A stretch of DNA of 64,000 bases from Gammaproteobacteria bacterium (GTDB lineage: Bacteria > Pseudomonadota > Gammaproteobacteria > Competibacterales > Competibacteraceae): positions 1 to 64,000 of the forward strand of contig JADLEK010000044.1 of assembly GCA_020846135.1 (NCBI GenBank). The letters are read 5' to 3'. Below the pieces are notes generated by a model. That model did not search any database. It was not told the origin of the DNA and saw only the letters and a program-made list of their open reading frames with translations. Both the position numbers and the translations under genes were made by a program. Of this stretch, positions 28,248 to 37,742 are shown piece by piece; position 1 is the first letter of the stretch; each line of letters opens with the position of its first letter.

Positions 28248-30062
28248 TTACTTGACCAGCCGTATCTTGACGTAAGAACCCGGCGCGTCCTCGATCACCG
28301 GCAGCTTGCCGGTACCCGGCACCCGAGCCGGGATCTTCTCACCGGCGATCTTGGCCAGCCACTTGCCCCAGTCCGGCCACCAGGAGCCGTCGGTCTGCTT
28401 AGCTTCTTTCAGCCATTCGTCCGGATCCGTCGGGTGCTTGGGATTGGTCCAGAAGAAATACTTGTTGGCCGATGGCGGATTGATCGGGCCAGCGATATGC
28501 CCGGAACCAGATAGCACAAACTTGACCGGGCCGCTGTACAACAGGCTGCCGGCATAGTTGGACGTCCACGGGGAGATGTGATCTTCAATCGCCGACAGGA
28601 AATAGGCCGGCACCTTGACCTTGGTCAGATCAATCGGCGTCCCCAGCAGGGAAATGCCGCCCGGATCCTTGAGCCGGTTGTTCTGGTAGAAATTGCGCAG
28701 ATAGAAGCTGTGCATCTTCGCTGGCATCCGGGTCGAATCCGAGTTCCAGTACAGCAGATCGAAGGGGAACGGATCCTTGCCGAGCAGGTAGTTGTTGATG
28801 AAGAACGACCACATCAGGTCATTAGCCCGCAACATGCTGAAGGTCGTCGCCATCTCGCTGCCGTCGAGATAGCCCTTGACCGCCATCCGCTTCTCCAGCG
28901 AGGCGATCTGCTCTTCCTCGATGAAGACGCCCAACTCACCCGGTTCGCCGAAGTCGAGCATGGTGGTCAGGTGGGTGCCGGACGTAATGCGCGCGTCGCC
29001 GACCGCCGCCAGATAGGCGTTGGTGATCCCCAGCAGGGTGCCGCCGAGGCAGTAACCCAAGGCGTTGACTTCGCGCTCGCCAGTGGCCTGCTCAATCGCA
29101 TCCAGCGCCGCCAGTGGCCCGTATTTCAGATAGTCGTCGAACGACCGTTCGGCCATCTTCTCGTCGGGGTTGATCCAGGACATCAGGAACACGGTGAAGC
29201 CTTGATCGACGCACCATTTGATCAGCGAATTCTTGGGCCGCAGATCCATGATGTAGAACTTGTTAATCCACGGCGGGAAGATCAGCAGCGGCTTCTTGAA
29301 CACCTCCGGGGTGCTGGCATCGTACTGGAGGAGTTGCATCATCTCATTCTGGTAGACGACCTTGCCCGGGGTCGTCGCGACATTCTTGCCCAGTTCAAAG
29401 GCATTCAGGTCGGTCATCCGGATGTTCAGCTTGCCTTTGCCGCGCTCCAGATCGGCCAGCATGTTCTTCAGGCCATTAATCAGATTTTCGCCGCCGGATT
29501 CAATCGTGGCGCGCACTACTTCAGGATTGGTCAACGCGAAATTGCTCGGGGCCAGCGCATCGACAAACTGACGGGTATAAAATTGCAGCTTTTTCTTGGC
29601 CTTATCGTCCAAGCCCTCGACATTGGCGACTGTGTCCTGAATCCAGTTGGCCATCAGCAGATAGGACTGCTTAATGTAGGAGAACAGCACGTTGTCTTGC
29701 CAGTCGTCGTGCTTGAAGCGCTTGTCGCCCTTTTGTGCATTAACGACTGTTTCCATCGGCTGGCCGAACATGGCGGGCAGAGTTTTCTGCCACAACTCCA
29801 GATAATTTTGCCACAGCGCCATCTGGGCCTGGGCCAGTTTGCCGGGATCGGCCATGATCTTCTGGGTCAGTTCCATAAAGGACTTGCCCAGCGCCATCTG
29901 ATCCTGCTTGTCAAAAGCGCCCGTTTCCTTCTGACGATTCAGAAACTCCTTGACGATCACTTGGCTCTTTTCGGCGATGTGGCTGAAAAGCTGCGCCATT
30001 TGCGCCGGATCGGGCATTTTCACTTCCGGCAGTTTGAGTTCGGGGGTTTTTTGCTCAGCCAT
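28248..30062 (-). CDS. phaC: Class I poly(3-hydroxyalkanoate) synthase
   Basis: 604 residues. It polymerises 3-hydroxyacyl-CoA into storage polyester at the granule surface. The lipase-like box with catalytic Cys is GYCLGG, and the His region GSGHIAGPINPP lies near the C-terminus; SWINPDEK and the NNYLLGKDPFPFD segment are class I features. Length matches class I enzymes (about 590). GAGGAA precedes ATG 30062. The phasin gene lies just upstream on the same strand with its own terminator between them. No phaA or phaB is in the window. Confidence 0.97.
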   Translation of the reverse strand: MAEQKTPELKLPEVKMPDPAQMAQLFSHIAEKSQVIVKEFLNRQKETGAFDKQDQMALGKSFMELTQKIMADPGKLAQAQMALWQNYLELWQKTLPAMFGQPMETVVNAQKGDKRFKHDDWQDNVLFSYIKQSYLLMANWIQDTVANVEGLDDKAKKKLQFYTRQFVDALAPSNFALTNPEVVRATIESGGENLINGLKNMLADLERGKGKLNIRMTDLNAFELGKNVATTPGKVVYQNEMMQLLQYDASTPEVFKKPLLIFPPWINKFYIMDLRPKNSLIKWCVDQGFTVFLMSWINPDEKMAERSFDDYLKYGPLAALDAIEQATGEREVNALGYCLGGTLLGITNAYLAAVGDARITSGTHLTTMLDFGEPGELGVFIEEEQIASLEKRMAVKGYLDGSEMATTFSMLRANDLMWSFFINNYLLGKDPFPFDLLYWNSDSTRMPAKMHSFYLRNFYQNNRLKDPGGISLLGTPIDLTKVKVPAYFLSAIEDHISPWTSNYAGSLLYSGPVKFVLSGSGHIAGPINPPSANKYFFWTNPKHPTDPDEWLKEAKQTDGSWWPDWGKWLAKIAGEKIPARVPGTGKLPVIEDAPGSYVKIRLVK

Positions 30063-30144
30063 GCCTTATTCCTCGTTGTACATGATGGTTCGATCAATCA
30101 TTCTGATTTTAGCTGATATTGCGCCCTCGGCGTCAGTAGCGCGC

Positions 30145-30192
30145 CAAAAAAACGGACAGGCCGACACGGAAGATCCGCGCGGCCTGTCCGTT
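30145..30192 (-). terminator. Rho-independent terminator of the phasin gene
   Basis: A 13-bp perfect stem (30151-30163 / 30180-30192, loop 16) followed on the minus strand by a T run (30150-30146). It separates phasin from phaC, so phaC probably has its own promoter or relies on readthrough. Confidence 0.85.
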
Positions 30193-30225
30193 CGCTAATC
30201 GGGGCGTAAAAGACGGCTTCAGCCC

Positions 30226-30681
30226 TTACTTGCCAACCAGCCCCTTCAGTTCCTGGAGGCTCTCGGTGACGCGCTTGTTGATGATTGCGAACGCTTCCGT
30301 GTTCGATTTGCTGACCAGTTCGGCCAGTTCACGCGCATTCGCCAGCGCCTGCTCAAACGCCTTGCGGGCCAGTTCGGTCTGCTTGGCGGTCATTTCCTGC
30401 GGATTGCCGGATCCAGACAACTGCTGGGCGATCGATGACACTTCGTTCATGGCTTGGCTAAGAATTTCGGCCTGACGCTGCGCCACAGCCTGCATGCCCT
30501 GCACTGCAGTCTGATTCGCGGCGGTCAGCGCCTCGATATTCTTGCGCTGGGCAGCCATGATCGCGTCCATGTCGAAACCGGGGATTTTGACATCGCCCAG
30601 CATCTTGGTCATGTCAAACTTGGTCATGTCAAACTTGCTGAAATCAACATTGGCGAACGGGTTGAAGGGATTGGTCGACAT
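30226..30681 (-). CDS. phaP: Phasin family protein (PHA granule coat)
   Basis: 151 residues from ATG 30681, preceded by AGGAGA. Starts with MSTNPFNPFANVDFSKF and a short duplicated segment (KFDMTKFDMTKM), then the phasin core IPGFDMDAIMAAQRKNIEAL and amphipathic helices. No signal peptide. Phasins coat PHA granules and set their number and size. Its strong stem-loop terminator, own promoter and position next to phaC agree with high expression during polymer storage. Confidence 0.94.
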   Translation of the reverse strand: MSTNPFNPFANVDFSKFDMTKFDMTKMLGDVKIPGFDMDAIMAAQRKNIEALTAANQTAVQGMQAVAQRQAEILSQAMNEVSSIAQQLSGSGNPQEMTAKQTELARKAFEQALANARELAELVSKSNTEAFAIINKRVTESLQELKGLVGK

Positions 30682-30728
30682 CGTAGGACTCTCCTCACAA
30701 AGGGTAAATGGGAACACGCAAGATTTTG

Positions 30729-30799
30729 TGCAGCGCAACATTCAGTGGCGGCATTTTGCATCCCGCAATCACGGGAGTCAACCAAAATTTTGCAGTGCA
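30729..30799 (-). promoter_or_regulatory. Phasin promoter with flanking TGC-N3-GCA dyads
   Basis: On the minus strand a -35 TTGACT (30781-30776) and -10 CAAAAT (30758-30753) are 17 bases apart, predicting a start near 30746. Two dyads TGC-N3-GCA flank it (30791-30799 and 30729-30737). From memory, PhaR-type repressors of phasin genes bind TGC-rich sites; that link is tentative. Confidence 0.45.
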
Positions 30800-30818
30800 G
30801 CAATTTTTTCTGCTCCAG

Positions 30819-33473
30819 TCAGTCTTCGCGCCCGAGACTCTTGGCCGCGATCTCGTAGACATCCGGCGACAAGGCCGGCGCTGCCAGAATGCGCTCCAGT
30901 TGAACCTGCATCCCTTGCCGGCGAACCGGGTCGTACTTGCGCCAACGCGTGAATGCAGCGGTCAGCCGTGCGGCGATCTGGGGATTGAAGGCGTTGAGCG
31001 CCAGAATCTGATCCGCTAGGAAAGTATAGCCGCTGTAATCCGCCGCGTGAAAATGCACCGGGTTGGCTTGGGAAAACGCGCCAATCAGCGCCCGGACCTT
31101 GTTGGGATTTCTGAGATTAAAGGCTTCATGCCCCATCAGGCTCTGAACCACGGCCAGGGTATCGGGCCGGCGGGAGGTGGCCTGCACACTCAACCATTTG
31201 TCCACCACCAGCGCCTCATGCCGCCAGCGGACGTAAAAAGCAGTCAGGGCTTCGCTCCGTTCCGGGCTGTCGGCGGTAGCCAGCGCCGCCAGTGCGCCCA
31301 GTTGATCGGTCATGTTGCCGGCGGTGTGAAATTGGCGCAGGGCCAGCGCGGGCCAGTCGGGATCGTCGAGTTGCAGCAGCAGATCCAGGCAGACATTCTT
31401 GAGCGCCCGTCGCCCTATCGCCTCAGCGTCGATTCGGTAGCCATTCTGCTCAGCGCGATGCAGATCCGCATAGGCGGCCTGCAACGGTTCGCGCAGCCGC
31501 TCGGCCAGGGTTCGCTGCATAAAGCGCCGGGCAGCGTGAATCCCGTCCACATCGACCACGTTCATCTGCTCGGCCAGATAACTTTCACCGGGCAAGGTCA
31601 GCACCTGGGCCAGCAGCGCCGGCTCGGCCCCGGAAGTTAGCGCCCGGTTAAAGGCGGCGCTGAACGATTCCGGCAATGTCCAAAGCTGCCCCTGCCGGCG
31701 GGCCTCGACCAGGGCGAGAAGGGTGCGGATCGCCAGGGTCTGGCCGGCATCCCAGCGGTTGAAGTCATCGCTGTCGTGGGCCAGCCGAAAGCGTAAATCG
31801 GCTTCGGTTTCGGTCGTATTCAGCTTGACCGGGGCGGAAAAGCCGCGCAGCAGCGAGGGAATCGGTCGGGCCGGGATCTTGATGAACTCGAAGACGTGTT
31901 CCGGTTCGCGCAGTTCCAGAATCCGGGTGGTTCCCTGCGGCACCGCTTCCCCGGCCAGTTGCAGCGGCAAATCCTGACCCTCGGCGTCCAGCAACCCCAG
32001 CGCCAGCGGAATATGAAACGGTGCCTTGTCCAGTTGGCCCGGCGTCGCCGGACAGGATTGGCGCACGGTCAGCGTATAACAGCCAGTCGCGGGATCGTAG
32101 GCGTCGCTGACGGTCAATTCCGGGGTTCCGGCCTGGTGATACCAGCGCTGAAACTGGCTGAAATCGGCGTTATTGGCATCGGCCATCGCCGCGACAAAGT
32201 CATCGCAGGTCACCGCCTGACCGTCATGGCGCTGGAAGTAAAGGTCCATCCCGCGCCGAAAGCCGTCCTGACCGAGCAGGGTCTGGATCATTCGGATCAC
32301 TTCCGCGCCCTTGTTGTAGACCGTGACGGTGTAAAAGTTATTGATTTCAATATAGGAATCGGGGCGGACTGGATGCGCCAGCGGCCCGGCGTCCTGCGGA
32401 AACTGACTGCTGCGGAGGATGCGCACATCCTCGATCCGCTTGACCCCGCGCGAACCAAGGTCGCTGGAAAATTCCTGATCGCGGAATACGGTCAGTCCTT
32501 CCTTGAGGCTGAGCTGGAACCAGTCACGGCAGGTGATCCGGTTGCCGGTCCAGTTATGAAAATACTCATGGCCGATCACGCCGAGAATGCCCTGATAGTC
32601 GGCATCGGTGGCGGTTTCAGGCCGGGCCAGCACATATTTGGTATTGAAGACGTTCAGGCCCTTGTTCTCCATCGCGCCCATGTTGAAATCGCCGACCGCG
32701 ACGATTTGATAGAGATCAAGATCATATTCCAGCCCAAAGCGCTGCTCATCCCAGGTCATCGCCTGTTTCAGCGAAGCCATCGCGTGGTCGCACTGCGCGA
32801 TATTTTCCGGTTCAACGTAAATCCGCAGCGTGACCATGCGCCCGGAACGGGTGATGAACCGATCTTCAATACAATGAAGATGCCCAGCGACCAGCGCAAA
32901 CAGGTAACAGGGCTTGGGAAAGGGATCATGCCATTTTGCCCAGTGCCGGCCATCATCGAAGGAGCCGCTGCCGGTCAGATTGCCGTTGGAGAGCAGCGCC
33001 GGATAACGGCTTTGATCCGCCGTCAAGGTGGTGGTAAACACCGCCATGGCATCGGGTCGGTCGAGAAAATAGGTGATTTTGCGGAAGCCTTCCGCTTCGC
33101 ACTGGGTGCAGAAGTTGCCGCTGGATTGATAAAGTCCTTCCAGCGCAGCGTTATCCTGCGGGCGAATCCGGGTCACGACCGCCAGTTCAAACGCTGCCGG
33201 CGGATCGAGCAGGGTTAGATAATCAGCATCGACCTGATAACGGTCGGCGGCGAGTGGCGCACCATCCAGCGCCAGTGCGATCAATTCCAGGCGCTGCCCG
33301 TCCAAAATTAACGGTGTTCCGGCAGACGTAGTTTCAGCACGGACGATGTTCAGCCGGGAATGGACCGTCGTGAAGTTCTCGCCCAGTTCAAACCGCAGAT
33401 CAACAGTCGGAATCCGGTAGGCAGGCGACGCATAGTCCTTGAGATAAGTCGTTTTAGGGGTGTTGGTTGGCAT
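30819..33473 (-). CDS. pepN: Aminopeptidase N (M1 family)
   Basis: 884 residues from ATG 33473 (an in-frame ATG at 33485 adds four residues). The exopeptidase motif GAMENKGLN and the zinc site HEYFHNWTGN (HExxH) are intact, and the C-terminal helical domain (NKVRALIGAFSQANPVHFH) is of the proteobacterial PepN type. It removes N-terminal residues in the cytosol and completes peptide degradation. Single-gene unit on the minus strand. Length close to E. coli PepN (870). Confidence 0.97.
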   Translation of the reverse strand: MPTNTPKTTYLKDYASPAYRIPTVDLRFELGENFTTVHSRLNIVRAETTSAGTPLILDGQRLELIALALDGAPLAADRYQVDADYLTLLDPPAAFELAVVTRIRPQDNAALEGLYQSSGNFCTQCEAEGFRKITYFLDRPDAMAVFTTTLTADQSRYPALLSNGNLTGSGSFDDGRHWAKWHDPFPKPCYLFALVAGHLHCIEDRFITRSGRMVTLRIYVEPENIAQCDHAMASLKQAMTWDEQRFGLEYDLDLYQIVAVGDFNMGAMENKGLNVFNTKYVLARPETATDADYQGILGVIGHEYFHNWTGNRITCRDWFQLSLKEGLTVFRDQEFSSDLGSRGVKRIEDVRILRSSQFPQDAGPLAHPVRPDSYIEINNFYTVTVYNKGAEVIRMIQTLLGQDGFRRGMDLYFQRHDGQAVTCDDFVAAMADANNADFSQFQRWYHQAGTPELTVSDAYDPATGCYTLTVRQSCPATPGQLDKAPFHIPLALGLLDAEGQDLPLQLAGEAVPQGTTRILELREPEHVFEFIKIPARPIPSLLRGFSAPVKLNTTETEADLRFRLAHDSDDFNRWDAGQTLAIRTLLALVEARRQGQLWTLPESFSAAFNRALTSGAEPALLAQVLTLPGESYLAEQMNVVDVDGIHAARRFMQRTLAERLREPLQAAYADLHRAEQNGYRIDAEAIGRRALKNVCLDLLLQLDDPDWPALALRQFHTAGNMTDQLGALAALATADSPERSEALTAFYVRWRHEALVVDKWLSVQATSRRPDTLAVVQSLMGHEAFNLRNPNKVRALIGAFSQANPVHFHAADYSGYTFLADQILALNAFNPQIAARLTAAFTRWRKYDPVRRQGMQVQLERILAAPALSPDVYEIAAKSLGRED

Positions 33474-33606
33474 GGGCGGCAGCATCAGTTTCTGTGGGGA
33501 ATCGTGAAACGGTTGGATAGTCGGCGATCCGGTTTGTTCAGCCCACCTCAGGCAAGCCGCTGCCGCCCGGTGAAATGCTGAATTCGGTCTTGCTGCATCG
33601 AGCCGA

Positions 33607-34161
33607 TCAGAATTGGGCTGGACGTTTAGCCAGCTTGCGCTGCAAGGTGCGGCGGTGCATGTTCAATTGCCGGGCTGTGACGGAGATGTTGCCGTCGTTG
33701 TCGTGCAGCACCCGTTGAATATGCTCCCATTCCAGCCGGTTGATGCTCAGTGGCCGGGCATTGATGGGCATGGCCGGATCGCCGCCGTTCACCGTGAACG
33801 CGGCCAGGATTTGATCAGCGTCGGCGGGTTTGGGCAGGTAATTCACCGCCCCCAGCTTGATCGCCTCGACTGCGGTAGCAATGCTGGCGTAGCCGGTGAG
33901 CACCATGATACGGATGGCCGACTCTACCGTCAGCAATTCCGGGATCAGCATCAGTCCTGAATCACCGGCCAGGTTTAAATCCAGCACCACATATTCGGGT
34001 GGATCGGCTTGGGCGGCGAGCAAGGCGGTGGCGCTGGTGTGCGTGGTGCTGACTGCGAAGCCGCGCCGGGTCAGGGCTTGCGCCAGCACTCGGCAAAAGG
34101 TCGGATCGTCGTCCACCAGCAGCAGGCTGGAACTCTCGGCGGTGGGGTCGTTGCCGTTCAC
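33607..34161 (-). CDS. regA: Redox response regulator of RegA/PrrA/RoxR type
   Basis: 184 residues. Receiver domain with acidic pocket (LLVDDD), phospho-acceptor Asp in VVLDLNLAGDSG, Thr in VLTGYAS and Lys in LPKPAD. The short C-terminal Fis-like HTH is the RegA signature: EWEHIQRVLHDNDGNISVTA followed by RQLNMHRRTLQRKLAKR. It regulates respiration and redox genes in partnership with the RegB-like kinase, whose stop overlaps its ATG by four bases (ATGA). In Pseudomonas the orthologous pair is RoxSR. Confidence 0.93.
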   Translation of the reverse strand: MNGNDPTAESSSLLLVDDDPTFCRVLAQALTRRGFAVSTTHTSATALLAAQADPPEYVVLDLNLAGDSGLMLIPELLTVESAIRIMVLTGYASIATAVEAIKLGAVNYLPKPADADQILAAFTVNGGDPAMPINARPLSINRLEWEHIQRVLHDNDGNISVTARQLNMHRRTLQRKLAKRPAQF

Positions 34162-35396
34162 GATGCCGCGCCCAGTAGCGCGGGCAGATCAATCCGGGCG
34201 CAGGTTCCTCCGCGCTGATCACGGTGCAGACTGACCTGTCCGCCCAACCGTTCCAGCGTTGCATTGGCGAGGAGCAAGCCAATACCGGTGCCTTCCTCCT
34301 TGGTGGAAAAAAACGCCTCGCCGCTCCGGCTCACCGCTTCCGGGGACCAGCTCTGACCCTGATCGCGAATTTCAATCACGACCCGCTGGGCATCCCAGTG
34401 TCCCTCCAGACAGATTCCATCGGGGCTGGCGTCAGCGGCATTGTTGAGCAGGTTGATCAAAGTCTGACCGATGGCCTGTGGTGCAGCGATCCCCGGCAAC
34501 GGCGCTGTTCCGGGGCAGCGTACCTGCAAGGCAACCTGCGGGCGCAGCAATTGCCAACGACTGCGGGTCTGTTCCAACAGCGCATTCAGCGGCTGCACCG
34601 ACTCCCGGTCGGTTGCCAGATGGGCGCTTTTGAGCAGTTCGCCGAGGATCGCCCGGCAGGCATCCACCTGTTGCCGCAAGGTGTTCAGATCAGCACACAA
34701 CTCGGTATCGCCACCGTGACTGTATTCCATTTCCCGCGCCAGGACGGCAATGGTCGAGAGCGGCGTTCCCAATTCATGAGCAGCCCCGGCTGCGAACAGC
34801 CCCAGCGCCAGAATCTGCTCATCCCGTAAGGCTTGCTCGCGTAATTCGGCCACTTGCTGATCCCGCTCGCGCAACGCCGCCGCCAATCGGGCGACAAACC
34901 CGGCAATCAGCAGGGCGCTGATCACGAACACCAGCCACATTCCCCACAGATGGGTCTGAAAGCCGTGTCCATGCCCGCTGAGCATTCCCGGCAAGGGTCG
35001 GTAATAGAACATCAGCACGGTGTATGCCGCTACGGTGACCACAGCCGTCGCCCACACCTGCCGGACCGGCAGCAGGATCGCGGCGGTGATCAAGGGCAAC
35101 AGCAGCAGCGAAACAAAGGGATTACTGGCGCCGCCGCTAAAAAACAGCAGCAGGGCCAGGGTCAGGATGTCCAGTTGCAAATAGACAAACAGCTCTCCGG
35201 CGCTGATTCGCCGCCGGCGCCGTATCGCCCGTTGCAACCCGGCGAACACCCCTGTCCCCCAACCCAGAAACAGCGCCACCGGCCACCCCGGCAGGGGCAG
35301 CGGCGAAGTCAGGTCAAATTGCAGCCACAACAACATGGCGCACGGCCCCACCATCACCAGGATGCGGAGCAAGATCAAACGGTGCAGGTCTTTCAT
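34158..35396 (-). CDS. regB: Redox sensor histidine kinase of RegB/PrrB/RoxS type
   Basis: 412 residues from ATG 35396 (TTG 35426 and ATG 35414 are in-frame alternatives). Six membrane helices fill the N-terminal half and include the ubiquinone-binding loop FSGGASNPFVSL. The H-box AAGAAHELGTPLSTIAVLA carries the phospho-His, and the redox Cys of RegB is matched in VDACRAIL. N, G1 and G2 boxes (NLLNNAADAS, EIRDQGQSW, GTGIGLLLA) complete the kinase. It senses the quinone pool/oxygen state. A GCGNC-N5-GNCGC dyad sits upstream, so autoregulation is likely. Confidence 0.93.
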   Translation of the reverse strand: MKDLHRLILLRILVMVGPCAMLLWLQFDLTSPLPLPGWPVALFLGWGTGVFAGLQRAIRRRRRISAGELFVYLQLDILTLALLLFFSGGASNPFVSLLLLPLITAAILLPVRQVWATAVVTVAAYTVLMFYYRPLPGMLSGHGHGFQTHLWGMWLVFVISALLIAGFVARLAAALRERDQQVAELREQALRDEQILALGLFAAGAAHELGTPLSTIAVLAREMEYSHGGDTELCADLNTLRQQVDACRAILGELLKSAHLATDRESVQPLNALLEQTRSRWQLLRPQVALQVRCPGTAPLPGIAAPQAIGQTLINLLNNAADASPDGICLEGHWDAQRVVIEIRDQGQSWSPEAVSRSGEAFFSTKEEGTGIGLLLANATLERLGGQVSLHRDQRGGTCARIDLPALLGAAS

Positions 35397-35465
35397 CGTG
35401 CGAATTCCAGTCATTCCTGAGATCAATCAGGGATGCAGTGTAGCGATCTGTCGGGGCGGGTGAAT

Positions 35466-35480
35466 GCGGCAATTTGTCGC
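35466..35480. promoter_or_regulatory. RegA/PrrA-type binding site in the regB-mbnP gap
   Basis: GCGGC-aattt-GTCGC fits the published PrrA/RegA pattern GCGNC-Nx-GNCGC exactly, with a 5-base spacer. It lies between the divergent regBA and mbnP genes, about 70 bases from regB and 105 from mbnP, and could serve either promoter. Confidence 0.55.
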
Positions 35481-35585
35481 ATTTTCAGCGGATTCAGGGT
35501 GCTTTAAGATGATTTAAGTCTGTTGAAACAACTGGCTTTACCACGATGGCTGATCGCCACGCCCTTGTCTTCTGGAGAAAATTTC

Positions 35586-36512
35586 ATGGTTCATTCCCGC
35601 CCTCGATGGTTTTCATTTCTGCGGCGCACCACCTTGCTGGCCGGTGCGGCCTTAACCCTGCTAGCAGGCTGTGGCGGCGATGATGATGATCCCAGCGACC
35701 GGCAAGTCAGCGTGCAGTTTGCGGGGCAGGTCAACGGCCAGGAATTTGTCTGCGGCAAAACCTATTCCAATGTGGGTTTGGGTCAACCGGGGACTTATCA
35801 GGTCAATGACTGGCGTTTCTATGTCCACGATGTGGCGCTGGTAAAAACCGACGGCAGCCGCCAGACCATTGCTTTGAATCAGGACGGCGCTTGGCAATAT
35901 CAGAATGTCGCCCTGCTCGATTTACGCAAGGATTGCGGCAGTGGCGCATTGCCGACCAATGCAGCGACGGCTGGAACCGTGCCTAACGACAATTACTCCG
36001 GGATCTGCTTCAAGGTCGGCGTTCCCTACAGCCTCAATCATCTTAACGATGCTACTGCGCCTTCACCGCTGAATAACACCGGGATGCTGTGGAACTGGCA
36101 AGGTGGACGCAAATTTATCCGGGTGGATGGTTTTGGCGATCCGGGCAGTGTTGATGGCGCGGTGGCCTTTGTGGTTCATCTCGGCAGTACCGGCTGTCCG
36201 GGGCCGGACGCCAATTCGCCCCCAACTGCGGCTTGTACTTATCCCAATGTTGCCGAGTTCTGCCTGGATAATTTCAACGTCGATCAGGATCGGGTGGTCA
36301 TGGACATGGGCCAGGCGCTGGCCGGGTCCAATGTAGCGATTAACGCCGCGAATACCGCCTCAGGCTGCATGTCCGGCAATTCCGATCCGGAGTGCATCCC
36401 GATCATCCCGCGCCTGAATCTGGATTTCACCTATGTGGCCGGTGCTGGCGCGACTGCGGAACAGTACCCCAAACTGGTTCCGCAAGTGCTGTTCAGCGTC
36501 GGCAAGCTATGA
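35586..36512 (+). CDS. mbnP: MbnP-family copper-binding lipoprotein
   Basis: 308 residues from ATG 35586 (GGAGA upstream). The signal peptide ends in a lipobox LLAGC, so it is probably a lipoprotein of the periplasm. The mature part shows the four-Cys 'metallo-mystery pair' layout: VSVQFAGQVNGQEFVCG, VNDWRFYVHDVALV, FKVGVPYSLNH, a Trp-rich GMLWNWQGG and VVHLGSTGC. In studied systems MbnP binds copper and a Trp is oxidised to kynurenine by its partner MbnH. The MbnH gene follows 16 bases downstream. Confidence 0.85.
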   Translation: MVHSRPRWFSFLRRTTLLAGAALTLLAGCGGDDDDPSDRQVSVQFAGQVNGQEFVCGKTYSNVGLGQPGTYQVNDWRFYVHDVALVKTDGSRQTIALNQDGAWQYQNVALLDLRKDCGSGALPTNAATAGTVPNDNYSGICFKVGVPYSLNHLNDATAPSPLNNTGMLWNWQGGRKFIRVDGFGDPGSVDGAVAFVVHLGSTGCPGPDANSPPTAACTYPNVAEFCLDNFNVDQDRVVMDMGQALAGSNVAINAANTASGCMSGNSDPECIPIIPRLNLDFTYVAGAGATAEQYPKLVPQVLFSVGKL

Positions 36513-36528
36513 ACGGCGGAGCCTCCTG

Positions 36529-37722
36529 ATGAAACGGGACTCCGGTTGGGCCACGCTGTTGAGCTTGAGTCTGTTGCTGACCGGTTGTGGCGGTGGTGAT
36601 GGCGGTAATGGCGAGCCAGAGCCGCCGACCGGCCAAGCCGGCTATGAATGGTCGCTGCCCGCGGGTTTCCCCAAACCCAACGAGGCGGCGGATAACCCCA
36701 TGACCACCGCCAAGGTGGAACTGGGCCGTCATCTGTTCTACGACCGGCGGATGTCGGTGAATCAGACTACCGCCTGCGCAACCTGCCATTTGCCGGAGCG
36801 GGCCTTTACTGATGGGCGCATCACCGCGATCGGCGCGACCGGCGAGGTCCATCCGCGCAATGCGATGAGCCTGACCAATGTGGTCTACAACGCCACCCAG
36901 AACTGGGCTAATCCGATCCTGACCACCCTGCACGCCCAAGGCTTGATCCCGATGTTTGGCGAGTTTCCGCTGGAACTGGGCTGGAGCGATCACGAAACCG
37001 AAATTCTGGCCCGGTTCCGCGCTGATCCCCGGTATCAAGCCTTGTTCGCTGCTGCTTATCCGGGGGAAGCCGATCCATTCAATGCCGACCGGGTGGTGAA
37101 AGCCATTGCCGCTTTCGAGTCGATCCTGATTTCGGGCAATTCGCCTTATGACCAGGCGACGTTTCAAGGCAATCGCAATGCAATGAGTGCGTCAGCGCGG
37201 CGCGGTCAGGAGTTGTTCTTTTCCGAGCGGGTGGAATGTTTTCACTGCCACGGCGGATTTAATTTCAGCCAGTCGGTCAGCCATGCCGGTATTACCATCG
37301 CGCAGCGGGATTTTTTCAACAACGGTCTCTACAACATCGGCGGAACTGGCGATTATCCACTGAATAATCGGGGTTTGTGGGAATTTACCCAGAAACCATC
37401 CGACATGGGGCGGTTCCGGCCCCCGACCTTGCGGAATATCGAGCTGACTGCGCCTTATATGCACGATGGCTCCATCGCGACGCTGGAGGAGGTCATCGAT
37501 CACTATGTCCGGGGCGGGCGGCTGATCAGTGAGGGGCCGTTCGCCGGAGATGGGGCCAAAAACCCATATAAGAGCGAACTGATCCTGCGCTTTTCTCTGA
37601 CTGCCCAGGAGAAGCAGGACTTGATGGCCTTTCTGCACAGCCTGACTGACTGGACTTTCATCTGCGATCCGCGCTTTGCCGACCCCTTCGGCAACTTCCC
37701 CCGGCCCGCCCGCTGCAATTAA
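36529..37722 (+). CDS. mbnH: MbnH-family di-heme enzyme
   Basis: 397 residues from ATG 36529 (GGAG upstream; the frame begins earlier at 36433 inside mbnP). Lipobox LLTGC predicts a lipoprotein. Two c-type heme sites, CATCH and CFHCH, and the layout KVELGRHLFYDRRMS and PPTLRNIELTAPYMHDGS match the MauG/di-heme peroxidase superfamily, MXAN_0977/MbnH branch. The enzyme reaches a bis-Fe(IV) state and oxidises a Trp in MbnP. The linked MbnP gene makes this assignment stronger than for a stand-alone cytochrome c peroxidase. Confidence 0.88.
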   Translation: MKRDSGWATLLSLSLLLTGCGGGDGGNGEPEPPTGQAGYEWSLPAGFPKPNEAADNPMTTAKVELGRHLFYDRRMSVNQTTACATCHLPERAFTDGRITAIGATGEVHPRNAMSLTNVVYNATQNWANPILTTLHAQGLIPMFGEFPLELGWSDHETEILARFRADPRYQALFAAAYPGEADPFNADRVVKAIAAFESILISGNSPYDQATFQGNRNAMSASARRGQELFFSERVECFHCHGGFNFSQSVSHAGITIAQRDFFNNGLYNIGGTGDYPLNNRGLWEFTQKPSDMGRFRPPTLRNIELTAPYMHDGSIATLEEVIDHYVRGGRLISEGPFAGDGAKNPYKSELILRFSLTAQEKQDLMAFLHSLTDWTFICDPRFADPFGNFPRPARCN

Positions 37723-37742
37723 CTCGTTTTGGAGAGACGGAT

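Noticed and set aside
28578-30116. 512-residue plus-strand open frame
   Set aside because: It is antisense to phaC; composition is Gln/His/Arg-rich and matches no family. Strong GC bias leaves long antisense frames open.
31896-33218. 440-residue plus-strand open frame
   Set aside because: Antisense to the well-supported pepN; no motif or ribosome-binding site.
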